Shown here: positions 1 through 7,739 of the stretch, piece after piece
Numbering within the stretch: position 1 is the first letter of the stretch
Layout: each line of letters opens with the position of its first letter
Assembly: GCA_016932235.1 (NCBI GenBank)
Contig: JAFGDF010000136.1
Coordinates: 1 to 24,591, forward strand
Length of the DNA stretch: 24,591 bases
Direction: 5' to 3'
DNA from: Deltaproteobacteria bacterium
Lineage (GTDB): Bacteria > Desulfobacterota > DSM-4660 > Desulfatiglandales > HGW-15
The notes under the pieces: generated by a model
The model's input: the letters and a program-made list of their open reading frames with translations, nothing else
Databases searched by the model: none
Told to the model about the DNA's origin: nothing
Position numbers and translations under genes: made by a program

Positions 1-114
1 AATCCCTGAATGTCATAGACTTTCCCTGTTAATTGTTTTTTCAAATTTTCATATCCCTTTTATAAAAACGGCGACGATAACGCCGCCCATAAATATAAAT
101 CCTTAGTGAATACC

Positions 115-171
115 TTCCTCCCCTCTTAGGGGAGGATTAAGGTGGGGTCTCATAAAACCATTTTAAGACCC
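115..171. repeat. 57-bp intergenic repeat, copy 1
   Basis: This matches positions 3014-3070 at about 55 of 57 bases, in the same orientation. It begins with a hairpin (CCTCCCCT, loop CTT, AGGGGAGG) and ends with a second weaker pairing, GGGTCT with AGACCC. The two copies bracket the glycyl radical enzyme gene. It is probably a dispersed REP-like intergenic element. No T-run follows, so it is not an obvious terminator. Confidence 0.8.
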
Positions 172-184
172 AGGTGCAACTGAA

Positions 185-221
185 ACATAGTTTACATTTT
201 AGACCGGGTACATCGTTTACA
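185..221. repeat. Paired 12-bp direct repeat, possible insertion-sequence end
   Basis: Two copies of ACAT(A/C)GTTTACA start 25 bp apart, at 185 and 210. On the minus strand this reads as repeated TGTAAAC(G/T)ATGT, a pattern reminiscent of transposase-binding ends of IS481-like elements. No transposase is present, so this would be a relic. The identification is from memory of such ends and is weak; the direct repeat itself is plainly visible. Confidence 0.35.
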
Positions 222-228
222 TTGCATT

Positions 229-333
229 CCCCCTCTTAAGATTAAGAGGGGGTTACGGGGAGTTAACCCCTCCCAACCTCCCCTTATCCTAAGGGGAGGA
301 ATAATTGACCAACCTCCCCCTAAGAGAGGGAGG
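229..333. repeat. Cluster of CCTCCCC-type hairpins
   Basis: Perfect hairpins are visible at 229-252 (10-bp stem CCCCCTCTTA, loop AGAT) and 277-299 (10-bp stem CCTCCCCTTA, loop TCC). An imperfect one lies at 313-333, and a related C5/G5 hairpin lies near 403-418. Similar hairpins occur at 3016-3034 and 3078-3096. They are REP-like intergenic palindromes. They might protect the 3' end of the glycyl radical enzyme mRNA, but none has a terminator T-run. Confidence 0.65.
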
Positions 334-463
334 AAATATATTGCCCATCCATCCTTCCCTGTCCTAAGAGGGAGAGCAAGCTAAGGGCGCATCCCCCGTT
401 GTCCCCCTTTGGAGGGGGCGCAGGGGGAGAACAAATTGGCTGTAGTCAGGACGACTGTTTATA

Positions 464-2953
464 TCAAAGATTCAGTTCAGTTCGCTTTATAATATCTTCC
501 TGACTGGCCTTGTATATTTCAACAAAGTAAGCGCTGAATCCCGCGATCCTGACAACCAGGTCCCTGTATTCTTGCGGTTTCTTTTGTGCCTTTCTGAGAG
601 TATCCGCGCTTACGATATTAAACTGCATTTCCATGCCGCCCAGTGCGAAATATGTCTGGATGAGGGCTATGAGTTTTGATTTGCCTGTTTCATTTTTCAG
701 TGACGTGGGGTGAAACTTCATATTCAAGAGAGTACCGTTCGAAAACCTCCTCTGGTCGATACGTGATACAGACTTGATCGTTGCCGTCGGGCCGTTTTTA
801 TCCATCTGCTGGACCGGGGAAATGCCGTCTGAAAGCGGCTCCCCGGCTTTTCTTCCATCTGGAGACGCGGCCGTTGACATGCCGAACAGGACGTGCGCCG
901 TGACCGGATACAATCCGGCAGCATATCTGCCACGGGGTCCGGTCGCCGCGTTTACGGCATTTTTATAGACATCGGACGCCCATTTCACTAACTCATCAGT
1001 ATAATCATCGTCGTTTCCGTAATGGGGCGCTTCATTCAGGATATATTGGCGCAGATCCTCCTTTCCCTCCCAATTCGTCATAATCGCGTCATAGAGCTCT
1101 CTAGCGGAAACCAGTTTCTTGTCGTAAACCATGTATTTTACGACCGCAAGACTGTCCGTAATATTGCCGATTGCGATGCCTGCGTTGCCGGTTGAGTTGT
1201 ATTTGGCGCCGCCGTTCATTACATCTTTACCGGATTCCATGCAACCGTCGACGGTTGCCGAAAGAAGCGGAAGCTGCATATGTTCGGAGGCGACATACTC
1301 CCATGTGTTCACCAGGCTTATATGCCAGTTGACGAAATATTCCATCTGTTTTTTTGTTGCATCCAGGACCTCGTCAAATGTTTCCATCTCGTAGAGATAT
1401 CCTGTGGGCAGGCCGACCTGGCCGCCAAACTTGCCGTCCGGTCCGGGCATCGGGTTATAACCGTTGTTAATCGCCAATAAAAAGGCATTAAGCATGTTAA
1501 AGAAGGATTCCGTGCCGTTGCCGCCCGGGCAGGCCCATTCATCACCGCAGCCCTGCGGTTCGACACAGCCGATCAGGCAATAGTTTCTCGCGCTTTCGAT
1601 AGGAAGGCCCCTGTCCATAAGCGCCGGAATAATGACATCGTCATTTTCAAATGTCGGAACCCCGCCCGCGATCTGCGTCGTGTCTATTGCAGCCTCCCAC
1701 AGCTCCCGGGGCGTACCCTTGTAGATGCGCAGGGACTGGGGCGGATCATGAAGAACAAGCCGTCCCGCAGACTGCAGCATCATAAACGATACAGGATTTG
1801 TCGCGTCATTGCCTTCTTTATCCACACCGCCTATGGTCATGAGCTGACCGCTTGTGTACCCGGGTCCGGTAAGCGTGGCAAAGTAGGGCCATATTTTGTT
1901 CATTTCAGCTACTTTCAAATAGAACAGGTCCAGAAGCTCCTGCGCCCTTTCATGGGTGATGATGCCGGCGGCAATATCAGCCTCATAAAATTTGCCCAGA
2001 TACTGGTCTACGCGGCCGAAGCTGATGCCGTGCTGCTGGCCGTCAAGGCAAAGCCCGATCTGATACAGAAACATGCATTGGATTGCGTCATGGAAATTGC
2101 GGCAGGGATTCTCCATTATCCAGTTAAGAACATCCGCCATTTCTTCCAGTTCTTTTTTTCGCTCCGGATTGGCCTCAACTGAAGCCAGCTGTTTGCATCT
2201 TTCCGCGTATCTCTTCGAGAGAGTGATCATGCCCTCGCATACAATAGTAACGGCTCGGTAGAAATTATATTTGACGACACTGTCGCCGAACATGACGCCC
2301 TCCAGTTCGCCCATTTTGGCCTGGGCTTCCGATTTGATAGCGCCAAAGCCTTTGCGCATCGCTTTTTCGAAATTTGCGACAAAATGGCCGACCGGCGACA
2401 TGCACGTATTCTTTGAACTGAAGTATGTGACGCCGCTTCCTGCCGCATCAAAGTAACCGAGCGGGATATATTCATCCACTTTTGCACTCAGGCATTCCTT
2501 GCGCCAGAAGTCTCCTGTTTGGAGGATATATTCGGCATCCTTATCATCGATGTCATAGGGATCCACATCCCTTTGGGGGATAGTGCCGGCCTTGAGTTCG
2601 TCCAGGAACCATCCGAAGGATATCTCAGGGTAGAGGGCGCAGGCCCGGTATTTGACTGCCTGCCACCCGACGATCACCTCGTCTTTGTTGATCAGCACGG
2701 GGAGTTTTTCACAGATGTTTCTGAAGTTTTTAGCCCGTTTCAGGATGCCCTGGAGTTGGGGATTATCCTTATAAAATTCCGTTACAATTTTATACCGGGC
2801 GATACAGATGCTGGGTCTTGTTGTGCGATATTTTTCACGTATCCTTTTGACCCGATCTGTAACCGGGCTTAGCTCATATTTCCTGGCGCGATCGATAGCC
2901 TGGTTTTGTTCGGAATCTTTGAAACGAGCAGCAGCTCGGCTTTGTTGACGCAT
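464..2953 (-). CDS. Glycyl radical enzyme, pyruvate formate-lyase-like (C-x-E class)
   Basis: The 829-aa length and architecture fit the PFL/glycerol-dehydratase superfamily: an N-terminal PFL domain and a C-terminal glycine radical domain. The radical site is visible as RIAGFSA with Gly805. The thiyl cysteine lies in GCVEPQG as Cys463, with Glu465 two residues later. In this family the Cys-x-Glu pattern marks dehydratases, C-N or C-S lyases and arylacetate decarboxylases rather than true pyruvate formate-lyase (Cys-Cys) or benzylsuccinate synthase. The substrate cannot be read from the sequence. The start is supported by AAGGAGG at 2962-2968. The enzyme is cytoplasmic and oxygen-sensitive and needs a radical-SAM activase, which is not in the window. 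The gene stands alone, divergent from an SDR, between two copies of a 57-bp repeat. Confidence 0.92.
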   Translation of the reverse strand: MRQQSRAAARFKDSEQNQAIDRARKYELSPVTDRVKRIREKYRTTRPSICIARYKIVTEFYKDNPQLQGILKRAKNFRNICEKLPVLINKDEVIVGWQAVKYRACALYPEISFGWFLDELKAGTIPQRDVDPYDIDDKDAEYILQTGDFWRKECLSAKVDEYIPLGYFDAAGSGVTYFSSKNTCMSPVGHFVANFEKAMRKGFGAIKSEAQAKMGELEGVMFGDSVVKYNFYRAVTIVCEGMITLSKRYAERCKQLASVEANPERKKELEEMADVLNWIMENPCRNFHDAIQCMFLYQIGLCLDGQQHGISFGRVDQYLGKFYEADIAAGIITHERAQELLDLFYLKVAEMNKIWPYFATLTGPGYTSGQLMTIGGVDKEGNDATNPVSFMMLQSAGRLVLHDPPQSLRIYKGTPRELWEAAIDTTQIAGGVPTFENDDVIIPALMDRGLPIESARNYCLIGCVEPQGCGDEWACPGGNGTESFFNMLNAFLLAINNGYNPMPGPDGKFGGQVGLPTGYLYEMETFDEVLDATKKQMEYFVNWHISLVNTWEYVASEHMQLPLLSATVDGCMESGKDVMNGGAKYNSTGNAGIAIGNITDSLAVVKYMVYDKKLVSARELYDAIMTNWEGKEDLRQYILNEAPHYGNDDDYTDELVKWASDVYKNAVNAATGPRGRYAAGLYPVTAHVLFGMSTAASPDGRKAGEPLSDGISPVQQMDKNGPTATIKSVSRIDQRRFSNGTLLNMKFHPTSLKNETGKSKLIALIQTYFALGGMEMQFNIVSADTLRKAQKKPQEYRDLVVRIAGFSAYFVEIYKASQEDIIKRTELNL

Positions 2954-3013
2954 ATATTATGCCTCCTTCACCCTAATTATATCAATCTCACCTATTAGGG
3001 AAGATTGATACAT

Positions 3014-3070
3014 TTCCTCCCCTCTTAGGGGAGGATTAAGGTGGGGTCTCATAAAACTATTCTAAGACCC
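3014..3070. repeat. 57-bp intergenic repeat, copy 2
   Basis: This is nearly identical to 115-171, with two mismatches and the same orientation. It lies about 45 bp upstream of the ribosome binding site of the glycyl radical enzyme gene, so the gene sits between two direct copies about 2.9 kb apart. Confidence 0.8.
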
Positions 3071-3282
3071 CCTCCAACCTCCCCCTAAGAGGGGGAGAAA
3101 ACATCCATTATAATATATGCCAAAATTGCGAATTGAGCAAGTATATTAGATATACGCCGCGACCTTGAATGTGGACATGACGGTTATTTCCTGGCTTGCC
3201 CAGAGGTCAATTACAGAGGAATTCATAATCCAATGGACATGGAAAATCTGGATTCATAGAAATATTAATAAGCTATAATTGA

Positions 3283-3312
3283 TTGACAAGTAATCTATTT
3301 TACCTTTATATG
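3283..3312 (+). promoter_or_regulatory. Candidate sigma70-type promoter of SDR gene
   Basis: A perfect -35 TTGACA lies at 3283-3288. The best -10 is TATATG at 3307-3312 with an 18-bp spacer (4 of 6 matches). It ends about 35 bp upstream of the SDR start codon, with no other gene between. Confidence 0.4.
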
Positions 3313-3346
3313 GGCGAGATACAAATCCTTTAAAAGAGGTGATCAA

Positions 3347-4267
3347 ATGAAAGATTTTAATGGAAAGACCGCCTTCATCACAGGCGCGGCCAACGGGATC
3401 GGCCTTGGCATGTCGATCACATTCGCCAGGGCCGGCATGAATATCATTATGAGTGATATTCGCAAGGATGACCTGGATAAGGCCGCGGAAGAGGTCAAAA
3501 AATATAATAAAGGCGTTTATACTATAGCGGTTGACGTATCGGATCGGGTGGCCTTAAAAGAGGCGGCTGATGAGGCGGAAAGGGCCTTCGGAAAGATTCA
3601 TATCCTCTGCAATAACGCCGGGATTAATATGTTTGGCCCTATCGACGAGGCTACCTATGATGATTGGGATTGGATGATCAATGTCAATCTGTATGGCGTA
3701 ATCAACGGATTGATGAGTTTTCTGCCCAAAATCAAGGCCCATGGTGAAGGAGGACATATAGTGAACACCGCCTCCATGGCAGCCTTTGTCTCATCTCACG
3801 GCACAGGCGTGTACAGCGCCACCAAGCACGCTGTACGGGGATTGACCGAAACGCTATGGTATAATCTTGCGCCTCAGAACATTGGCGTTTCCATGCTTTG
3901 TCCCGGTTTTGTCAACTCAAACATCCACAAGACAGAAGAGCTTAGGCCAGAACAATTTAAAAACAGCGGATACGCCGTGGGTCAGAAGATGTTTGAGGGA
4001 ATGGGAAAGACCATGCAGGCTATAGGAATGTCTCCGCTTGAAGTTGGCGAAAGAGTCCTGAGAGGCATCCAGAATAACGACCTGTTTATCTTTTCACATC
4101 CCGAGATGAAGGAAGAGGTTGAGGAGAATTTTAGATGGATCTTATCATATTTTCCTGAAGAAGAAATCAATGAGAAGCGAAAGGATTTTGAGAACAAGCG
4201 AAGAGAGGCGAATATCAAGGATAGGATAAAGTATGATACCCGCAATAAAGTGAAACACGCGTTATAA
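3347..4267 (+). CDS. SDR family oxidoreductase (classical)
   Basis: This is a 306-aa short-chain dehydrogenase/reductase with an intact nucleotide-binding and catalytic set. The TGAANGIG glycine motif is at residues 12-19, NNAG at 89-92, catalytic Ser143, and Tyr156/Lys160 in YSATK. It is slightly longer than a minimal SDR because of a charged helical C-terminal tail (about residues 225-306), as seen in some NAD(P)-dependent alcohol or ketone reductases. The start is chosen from GAGGTGA at 3336-3342. It is cytoplasmic and probably oxidises or reduces a hydroxyl/carbonyl group; the substrate is unknown. It is transcribed away from the glycyl radical enzyme and is monocistronic, because repeats and an opposing gene follow. 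Confidence 0.9.
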   Translation: MKDFNGKTAFITGAANGIGLGMSITFARAGMNIIMSDIRKDDLDKAAEEVKKYNKGVYTIAVDVSDRVALKEAADEAERAFGKIHILCNNAGINMFGPIDEATYDDWDWMINVNLYGVINGLMSFLPKIKAHGEGGHIVNTASMAAFVSSHGTGVYSATKHAVRGLTETLWYNLAPQNIGVSMLCPGFVNSNIHKTEELRPEQFKNSGYAVGQKMFEGMGKTMQAIGMSPLEVGERVLRGIQNNDLFIFSHPEMKEEVEENFRWILSYFPEEEINEKRKDFENKRREANIKDRIKYDTRNKVKHAL

Positions 4268-4298
4268 ATCTTCTTCTTAGTCTTTTAATATCGTTCAT

Positions 4299-4537
4299 AA
4301 GTCTCGGTATGGCTTTTTTCCCATTGGAGGTTTTGCGGTCTTTGAAAGACGACATCTCAAATTAGATACCACCTTAGTCCAGCAATGGGCTGATTTTTAA
4401 GGGTTTACGCCACTGTCTTATATCAGAATGGTTAGTTGTTATAGAGGAATAGCTCATCAAACCCTTAAAAATCAGCCCATCAGCAACGTAAAAATTAGAT
4501 GTCGTCTTGAAAAGATCGACAAAACCGGAAAATCCCA
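4299..4537. repeat. Nested palindromic element, copy 1 (MITE-like)
   Basis: This is about 239 bp and closely similar to 11945-12184 in the same orientation. It has two nested inverted repeats. The outer arms are 4329-4357 and 4497-4526 (imperfect, with AGACGACATCT at the inner end). The inner arms are 4385-4406 and 4459-4480, a perfect 22-bp pair starting ATGGGCTGATTT. The inner pair encloses a 52-nt loop. It has no coding capacity. It is best explained as a miniature non-autonomous mobile element or a dispersed structured repeat. It lies just 3' of the SDR gene. Confidence 0.8.
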
Positions 4538-4633
4538 ATTGAAGAAAACTGTTTTTCATTATTCCATGCGAAGACTTGTGAACTATATAAGTCTTTTATT
4601 AACTGTCCCACCCACACATAGTTCCTTTTATCC

Positions 4634-4917
4634 GTCATTCCGGAATTGATCCGGAATCCACCACCAACGTCATTCCCCGGCTTGCCCGCCCTGGCGCGAC
4701 ACGATTTGTTGTCATGTATTGATGACTTTTCAGAAACTAGGATAATTGACAGCTTAATTTTAATGCCAGGTCTGGGCCAGGGACCGGGGAATCCAGAAAA
4801 TATTTGAAACTACTAGATTCCGGCCCGTTCGACAGGCCATTCGACAAGCTCATGGTCCTGAGCGAGGTCGAAGGACTCACGGCCTTGAGCAAAGTCGAAA
4901 GGCTTCGCCGGAATGAC
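4634..4917. repeat. GTCATTCC-type intergenic repeat
   Basis: The stretch opens with GTCATTCCGGAATTGAT and closes with the inverse, CGCCGGAATGAC. Inside the right half are degenerate direct repeats, CCTGAGCGAGGTCGAAGG (from about 4857) and CCTTGAGCAAAGTCGAAAGG (from about 4883), preceded by two TTCGACA units. This composition matches a repeat family widespread between genes in deltaproteobacterial and other environmental genomes. It is not coding. Confidence 0.7.
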
Positions 4918-4975
4918 GAAACTGGCAATAAAATGTAATTTTTCATGTCTATAACCGCCCTGCCCTTGCCAGAGA

Positions 4976-5989
4976 CTACTTTTTTGTAACCATTTCATAC
5001 ATCTGTATGGTTGAGCTGCGGTGCGTTCGCATCAGATCCATAGGCACTGCCCTTTTCAGCTCCTCGATTGTCCAGGGATCACCCTGTTTGGTTATGCTGT
5101 TCATGATATCCGATTCGGAGTACAGATGAACAGACTGTCCGCCGACAAAGAAAACCGATCCGCTGATGTTCGCCGCTTCATCCGTGGCAAGATAACAGAT
5201 GAACGGGGCAAGATCATCAGGATTGGGACTGTTATCCAAAGGCAGTTTGAAATTCTCATATACCCAGGGGCCCTGTCCTTCAGGCTGAGCCTGCTCATAG
5301 GCGTAGATTTCAAATGAGGCGCGCGTTTTCGCGTTAGGGGCAAAGGCGTTACATGTGACTCCAAATTGGATCACCTCCTGGGCCACGGCATATGTCAATC
5401 CTACAACACCGGCGTTGGCGGCCGAATAATTCGCCTGACGTATGCCTCCGCCTTTGAAGGCGCCGGAAGTGCAGTTAATAATCCGCCCGAATTTTTGCTC
5501 AATCATGTAAGGCAACGCGTGACGAATACAATTAAAATAGGCCTTCGGTTTCACCATGCAGACCTTGTCCCATATCTCTTCGCTCATTTCCCAGATGGGG
5601 CTAAAGGCAAATGTCCCTGCCACATTTACCAGAATATCTATCCGCCCGAATCTATCCACGGCAGTCTGGATTAGCCTGCGAGCCGCTTCAAAATCCGTGA
5701 TGTCTCCAAAAAAAGGTTCTGCCTCACCTCCCAGGTCACGAATGGCCTGGGCCGTGGTCTCAGCGTCGCCGGTAGCGGCCTTTAATGCCTTTTGTAACAC
5801 TTTTCGATCATTGTCATTAAGGTTCCGCACTAAGGATTCGTTCATGATTGCGAATCCGGTTGAGCCGGGTTTTCGGTTATTGGTAATGACTTTGGCCCCT
5901 TCCTTTGCCATACCGATCGCGATGCTCCGGCCAATGCCCTGACCGGATCCTGTTATTACAGCGACCTTGCCTTTTAAGTTTTGTGACAT
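4976..5989 (-). CDS. SDR family protein with altered catalytic tetrad
   Basis: This is a 337-aa SDR with a canonical cofactor motif (TGSGQGIG, residues 13-20) and the VNVAG segment (121-125). Ser175 and Tyr188 of the catalytic site are present. The Lys expected four residues after Tyr is Asn192 (YSAAN). The Asn usually found in the VN-L-K segment is Lys147 (VKPKA). The normal Asn-Ser-Tyr-Lys tetrad thus reads Lys-Ser-Tyr-Asn. An insertion of about 35 residues after the first beta-alpha unit (about 38-75) and a C-terminal extension make it longer than a typical FabG-like SDR. The start is supported by AAAGGAGC about 6 bp upstream. It lies 54 bp downstream of the flavoprotein gene on the same strand, so the two probably form an operon. 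It may be a reductase with unusual chemistry or a non-classical dehydrogenase. Confidence 0.88.
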   Translation of the reverse strand: MSQNLKGKVAVITGSGQGIGRSIAIGMAKEGAKVITNNRKPGSTGFAIMNESLVRNLNDNDRKVLQKALKAATGDAETTAQAIRDLGGEAEPFFGDITDFEAARRLIQTAVDRFGRIDILVNVAGTFAFSPIWEMSEEIWDKVCMVKPKAYFNCIRHALPYMIEQKFGRIINCTSGAFKGGGIRQANYSAANAGVVGLTYAVAQEVIQFGVTCNAFAPNAKTRASFEIYAYEQAQPEGQGPWVYENFKLPLDNSPNPDDLAPFICYLATDEAANISGSVFFVGGQSVHLYSESDIMNSITKQGDPWTIEELKRAVPMDLMRTHRSSTIQMYEMVTKK

Positions 5990-6043
5990 CTTGGGCTCCT
6001 TTTTAAGATCTAGGATTTAAGGGCGCCGCGCTCTATTGAGCCG

Positions 6044-6676
6044 CTAGCGTATAAAATTGGTCATTATTCTCTCTTCTCTCTCAGGGAACGGAACTCCCGC
6101 TTTTACGGCGGCCTCCCTGCATTTTAGAAACCAGGCCATATTCCTTCCAAGCGTGCGCATTACCTGCAGTCCTTCCAGATCTTTTTTTACATCTTCAGGT
6201 GTAAAACCGTGCACCATATTCCAATAGCTTGATGAAATAACGGGCATCTCTGATATGGTAAAGTATTTATTAAGCTGATCAAATGTTGCCGTTGTCCCGG
6301 CCCTTCTTGCACTAACAACAGCCGCTGCCGGTTTCAGGTAAAAGGACTGTCTGCCTGAGCATGCGTCCGCAAAGAAGGCGCGGTCCATAAATGAAGTAAT
6401 CGCGCCTCCCGCAGAGGCAAAATGCACAGGTGATCCGAATACAAATCCGTCCGCGTCTCCGGCAATATCCAGAAAATCATTGACCCTGTCGGAGAAAACA
6501 CAACGCCCCAATTCCCGGCATTTAAAACAGGCAGTACACCCGGATAAGGGCCTTGTTCCGATTTGAAAGATTTCACTTTCAATCCCTTCCGCATTCAGGG
6601 TATGAGCCACTTCCTCCAGCGCTGTATAGGTGCATCCTTTTTCATTTAAACTTCCATTCACTAATAATACCTTCAT
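6044..6676 (-). CDS. Iron-sulfur flavoprotein-like NAD(P)H-dependent FMN reductase
   Basis: This is a 210-aa flavodoxin-fold protein. The N-terminal strand and phosphate loop read KVLLVNGSLNEKGCT. The compact cysteine motif Cys47-x2-Cys50-x2-Cys53-x5-Cys59 fits the 4Fe-4S site of the Isf family. GSPVHF (81-86), followed by a Met-Asp-Arg helix, is the usual FMN-side loop. Such proteins carry electrons to oxygen species, quinones or other acceptors in anaerobes. The start is chosen for GAGGT just upstream. It precedes the tetrad-altered SDR by 54 bp and could supply or take electrons in the same pathway; this partnership is inferred. Confidence 0.85.
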   Translation of the reverse strand: MKVLLVNGSLNEKGCTYTALEEVAHTLNAEGIESEIFQIGTRPLSGCTACFKCRELGRCVFSDRVNDFLDIAGDADGFVFGSPVHFASAGGAITSFMDRAFFADACSGRQSFYLKPAAAVVSARRAGTTATFDQLNKYFTISEMPVISSSYWNMVHGFTPEDVKKDLEGLQVMRTLGRNMAWFLKCREAAVKAGVPFPEREERIMTNFIR

Positions 6677-6867
6677 AATAGATACCTCATCTTTATGCTC
6701 TTGTTGGATACAATCTTACTTATCAAGAAGGCCCTAATCAAGGAAAAATCGTTAGTTCCAAAATGAACGTAAAATGGAGTGTGCACGAAATAATGACTTG
6801 AGATACTTACTGTCTATTTTTAGACCGAACTGCAGATTACTGCTAAAGGGTCATGTCTTGGCAACTA

Positions 6868-7119
6868 TCATTTTTTCTTTATAAGGCGATAAATAGACAA
6901 TAGGATTAAAGCGCCTATGATAGCAAGCAGTATACTGATAAAATTAAATCCTGTTACTTTACTAATCCCCAACAAGGACCCGATATAACCTCCCAGGAAA
7001 GCTCCGGCTATACCTATCAGGATCGTGATGATAATTCCCCCAGGATCTTTCCCAGGCATGATAAACTTTGCCAGCAAACCCACAATTAATCCCATAACAA
7101 TCCAAGATAAAATTCCCAT
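6868..7119 (-). CDS. GlsB/YeaQ/YmgE family small membrane protein
   Basis: This is an 83-aa, very hydrophobic protein with three membrane segments (about residues 3-20, 28-50 and 58-78) and a basic tail, KKK. The pattern of Gly-rich segments and the MPGKDPGG loop is typical of the transglycosylase-associated / YeaQ-YmgE family, associated with envelope stress though without a defined biochemical role. A strong ribosome binding site (AAGGAGG, 7126-7132) fixes the start. It sits directly downstream of an LEA2 lipoprotein gene (26-bp gap), suggesting co-transcription. Confidence 0.9.
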   Translation of the reverse strand: MGILSWIVMGLIVGLLAKFIMPGKDPGGIIITILIGIAGAFLGGYIGSLLGISKVTGFNFISILLAIIGALILLSIYRLIKKK

Positions 7120-7144
7120 AGATAACCTCCTTTTTAATCGGGGT

Positions 7145-7648
7145 TTATTGTTTTTCCATTATTCCCTTAACGTTTAAATCACCCTCTGATTTAAATGGAA
7201 TTCTAGACAACATAAACGGGCCCCCTTCCAATCGAAGTCGTCCCTTAATTTTATACCTTAAAATATCCTCGTCGCTTAATGAAATGATACTTTTGATGAC
7301 ATCAAAAGCGGAAGAAAACACCTCTATGGCCACTATTTCGGTTCCAAATGCCGGAATTTCTACGGCCGTACTGGAAACGCCGGTTGCCAGATGGATATCA
7401 TTTATCTCAATATCGCAGTTTATTCCCTTTGCGATAATGGGGATATCATTAGGATTCAAGACACGCAGTTGAACATTGAAAGATGCTTCAAGGGCCTTAA
7501 TGTCTTTAACCTTGATATCTACAATATGAACAGTTGGAGATTCAAGGCGTTTTGTAACACCTGCGCATGCTGGTAGGGTTAAGAATAATACGGCAATTAG
7601 AATTAGTAAGTAATTTCGTGATTTTGTCCGAGATATTATATCATTCAT
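7145..7648 (-). CDS. LEA type 2 (WHy-domain) lipoprotein
   Basis: This is a 167-aa protein with a basic N-terminus, a hydrophobic stretch and a lipobox ending in Leu-Pro-Ala-Cys28, so it is probably a lipid-anchored envelope protein. The rest (about 38-160) is a single beta-sandwich. The Asn-Pro-Asn of RVLNPNDIPI and the alternating hydrophobic pattern are typical of the LEA_2/WHy domain, linked to desiccation or stress tolerance. It lies in a run of small envelope-stress genes on the minus strand. Its biochemical partner is unknown. Confidence 0.8.
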   Translation of the reverse strand: MNDIISRTKSRNYLLILIAVLFLTLPACAGVTKRLESPTVHIVDIKVKDIKALEASFNVQLRVLNPNDIPIIAKGINCDIEINDIHLATGVSSTAVEIPAFGTEIVAIEVFSSAFDVIKSIISLSDEDILRYKIKGRLRLEGGPFMLSRIPFKSEGDLNVKGIMEKQ

Positions 7649-7739
7649 CGTTTTGTCAGCTAAGCTTCATTTTTTGACCGATCTTCCGGCCGGTTCACTA
7701 ATTGCGGAAAATCAATCGGAAAAAGTGGGATATTAAGAT

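Larger units (their letters stand above)
1..463. other. Non-coding region with repeats
   Basis: I see no credible coding sequence here. The stretch holds one copy of a 57-bp repeat (115-171), a possible insertion-sequence end (185-221) and a run of CCTCCCC/GGGGAGG hairpins (226-420). It lies 3' of the glycyl radical enzyme gene. An activase gene in the same operon would have to lie beyond the left edge of the window. Confidence 0.7.
2954..3346. other. Divergent intergenic region
   Basis: This separates the glycyl radical enzyme (-) from an SDR gene (+). It holds the second 57-bp repeat (3014-3070), a hairpin with stem CTCCCCCT and loop AAG (3078-3096), and a candidate promoter for the SDR. 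I see nothing else with coding or structural support in 3100-3280. Confidence 0.6.
4268..4975. other. Long non-coding region filled with repeats
   Basis: This lies between the 3' ends of two convergent SDR genes. It contains a 239-bp nested palindromic element (4299-4537) and a GTCATTCC-type intergenic repeat (4634-4917). Short open frames here are by-products of the repeats. Confidence 0.7.

Noticed and set aside
226..420. CRISPR array suggested by repeated CCTCCCC units
   Set aside because: The units are palindromic, vary in length and are not regularly spaced by unique spacers. They are REP-like hairpins.
7674..7695. Terminator-like GC-rich palindrome (CCGATC...CCGGCCGG)
   Set aside because: Pairing is weak, and the T-run lies on the wrong side for the minus-strand genes.
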